NCBI GenBank assembly: GCA_046728075.1
Contig: JBKPDV010000137.1
Location: 1 to 13,371, forward strand
Length of the DNA stretch: 13,371 nt
Direction of reading: 5' to 3'
Source: JBKPDV01 sp046728075
GTDB lineage: Bacteria > Acidobacteriota > Thermoanaerobaculia > UBA5066 > Gp7-AA6
The stretch's first letter is position 1; every line of letters starts with the position of its first letter. The notes below the pieces were generated by a model. The model worked only from the letters and a program-made list of their open reading frames with translations. It was not told the origin of the DNA and did not search any database. Of this stretch, positions 12,362-13,371 are shown piece by piece. Made by a program: the position numbers and the translations under genes.

Positions 12362-13371
12362 CTAAGCGGGCCGGCGCCCTCTCTCCCTGAGATGCTCTTC
12401 TTCGAACATTCGAACTCGGGCTGCCATGACGCCGGCGCGCCCCAGATAGCCGACCAGTCGCTTCGGATTCTCGGGCGAGACGATGGGCAGGCGTCCGATG
12501 CCGTGCTCCAACATTCGCCGCACGGCATCGCGGACGAGCTCCTCCGGGTAGCCGACCACCAGATCCTTCGAGCCGGCGTCGAGGACGGAGAACGCGCCGT
12601 CTCCCCGCTCCGTCGCCTTCATCAGGTCGCTGCGCGTGATGATCCCGATCAGTTGCCCCTTCTCGTCGACGATCGGAGTGCCCTGACGATGCGAGAGAGG
12701 GTCTCCCGCAGCGATGCGCTGCGAGAGCTCCGCGACGGTCATGGTCGAACGGATCGTCGGGACGTCGCGGTCCATGACTTCTTCGACCCGGTGAATCTCG
12801 AATGGATCGACGCTGTACTCGCGCACGAGGTGATGGCCGCGCCTCGCGATCTTCTCGGTCAGGATCGAGCGGCGCAGGAGCAGCACTGTGACCGCGTGCG
12901 CTGCCGCGCAGGCCGCGAGGAGCGCCGGCAGAGAGTTGATGTCGTGTGTCAGCTCGAGCGTGAAGACAATCGCGGTCAGAGGCGCGCGCATCGTGCCGCC
13001 CATCATGGCCGCCATTCCCACCATCGCCCACATCCCCGGAGTCCCCACCGGCAGTGCGGGACCCACGAGCGCCCCGAGGGCTCCGCCCATGATCAAGAGC
13101 GGCGCCAGCACTCCGCCGGAGGTCCCGGAGCCGAGCGCGATCGACCACACGACCGCTTTTCCAATCAGGAGGCCGAGCACGGCCATTCCGAACAGCCTGC
13201 CGTTCACGAGCCCGCCGATCGTGTCGTAGCCGACTCCGAGCACACGCGGATCGAGGAGCCCTCCCAGACCGACGAAGAGGCCGCCGATCGCCGGCCACCA
13301 CATCCAGTGGATCGGCAGCTTTGTAAACAGGTCTTCGAATCCATACACGAGCGAAGTCAGGAGGCCCGACC
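12362..13371 (-). CDS. ClC-family chloride channel/transporter with CBS pair, N-terminal half outside the window
   Basis: The frame is open to the window edge, so the GTG at 13348 is internal; 335 codons are visible. ClC proteins move chloride, often in exchange for protons, across the inner membrane. Seen: GVGYDTIGGLV, helix-N region LGSGTSGGVLAPLLIMGG (relative of GGIFAP in E. coli ClC), GMAAMMGGTMRAPLTAIVFT and ELTHDINSLPALLAACAAAH. The motifs GSGIP and GxEGP lie in the missing half. The usual helix-R tyrosine appears replaced by Leu (RSILTEKIARRG). Two CBS domains follow: first VEEVMDRDVPTIRS to GIITRSDLM, second SKDLVVGYPEELV to GRAGVMAAR. They probably bind adenine nucleotides and regulate the pore. 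The gene ends TAG at 12362. Confidence 0.93.
   Translation of the reverse strand, partial: SGLLTSLVYGFEDLFTKLPIHWMWWPAIGGLFVGLGGLLDPRVLGVGYDTIGGLVNGRLFGMAVLGLLIGKAVVWSIALGSGTSGGVLAPLLIMGGALGALVGPALPVGTPGMWAMVGMAAMMGGTMRAPLTAIVFTLELTHDINSLPALLAACAAAHAVTVLLLRRSILTEKIARRGHHLVREYSVDPFEIHRVEEVMDRDVPTIRSTMTVAELSQRIAAGDPLSHRQGTPIVDEKGQLIGIITRSDLMKATERGDGAFSVLDAGSKDLVVGYPEELVRDAVRRMLEHGIGRLPIVSPENPKRLVGYLGRAGVMAARVRMFEEEHLRERGRRPA

Noticed and set aside
11889..13301. 470-codon minus-strand frame running through the ClC gene to the cys leader
   Set aside because: It is out of frame with the clear ClC protein and rich in Arg/Asp/Ser. Only its last 27 codons, with their own promoter and ATG, look real.

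Overview
The window is GC-rich. All but one of its protein genes lie on the minus strand, so they read from high to low coordinates. Tandem, very large serine/threonine kinases carrying TolB-like/TPR or PD40 sensor domains, together with the small accessory genes, suggest a soil or sediment bacterium of the Acidobacteriota or a nearby phylum. There is no rRNA gene to confirm this, so the placement is an inference from gene content.

Layout. Positions 1-6577 hold three tandem membrane-anchored Ser/Thr kinases: a PD40-type kinase cut by the left edge and two close TolB-TPR paralogues. A gene-poor stretch with hairpins (6578-6923) is followed by tRNA-Gln(CTG), which has a near-consensus promoter. 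Next come a XdhC-family Moco-enzyme maturation protein and, divergently, a pterin-4a-carbinolamine dehydratase whose start lies only 16 nt away. Positions 8258-9030 carry a two-TM mini-protein and a single-domain rhodanese, flanked by arrays of a 7-nt repeat (AGCTNNC).

The most interesting part is 9029-12010. It is a compact thiocarboxylate-dependent cysteine-synthesis operon: cysM (PLP sulfhydrylase), mec (JAMM metalloprotease) and a triple fusion CysO-MoeZ (sulfur carrier, E1-like adenylyltransferase, rhodanese). In the fusion the carrier's Gly-Gly end is buried inside the polypeptide, so proteolysis is needed before it can be activated. Upstream is what looks like a complete cysteine-responsive transcription attenuator: a TTGACA-17-TACAAG promoter, an essentially leaderless 27-codon ORF with three consecutive Cys codons, a pause hairpin starting right after those codons, an alternative antiterminator pairing (10 bp, one mismatch) and an intrinsic terminator just before cysM. 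The proposed circuit is: low Cys-tRNA, ribosome stalls on the Cys codons, antiterminator forms, cysteine genes are transcribed.

The right end holds a 59-aa protein of unknown function and the C-terminal half of a ClC chloride channel/transporter with a CBS pair, cut by the window edge. No mobile element or CRISPR array was seen.
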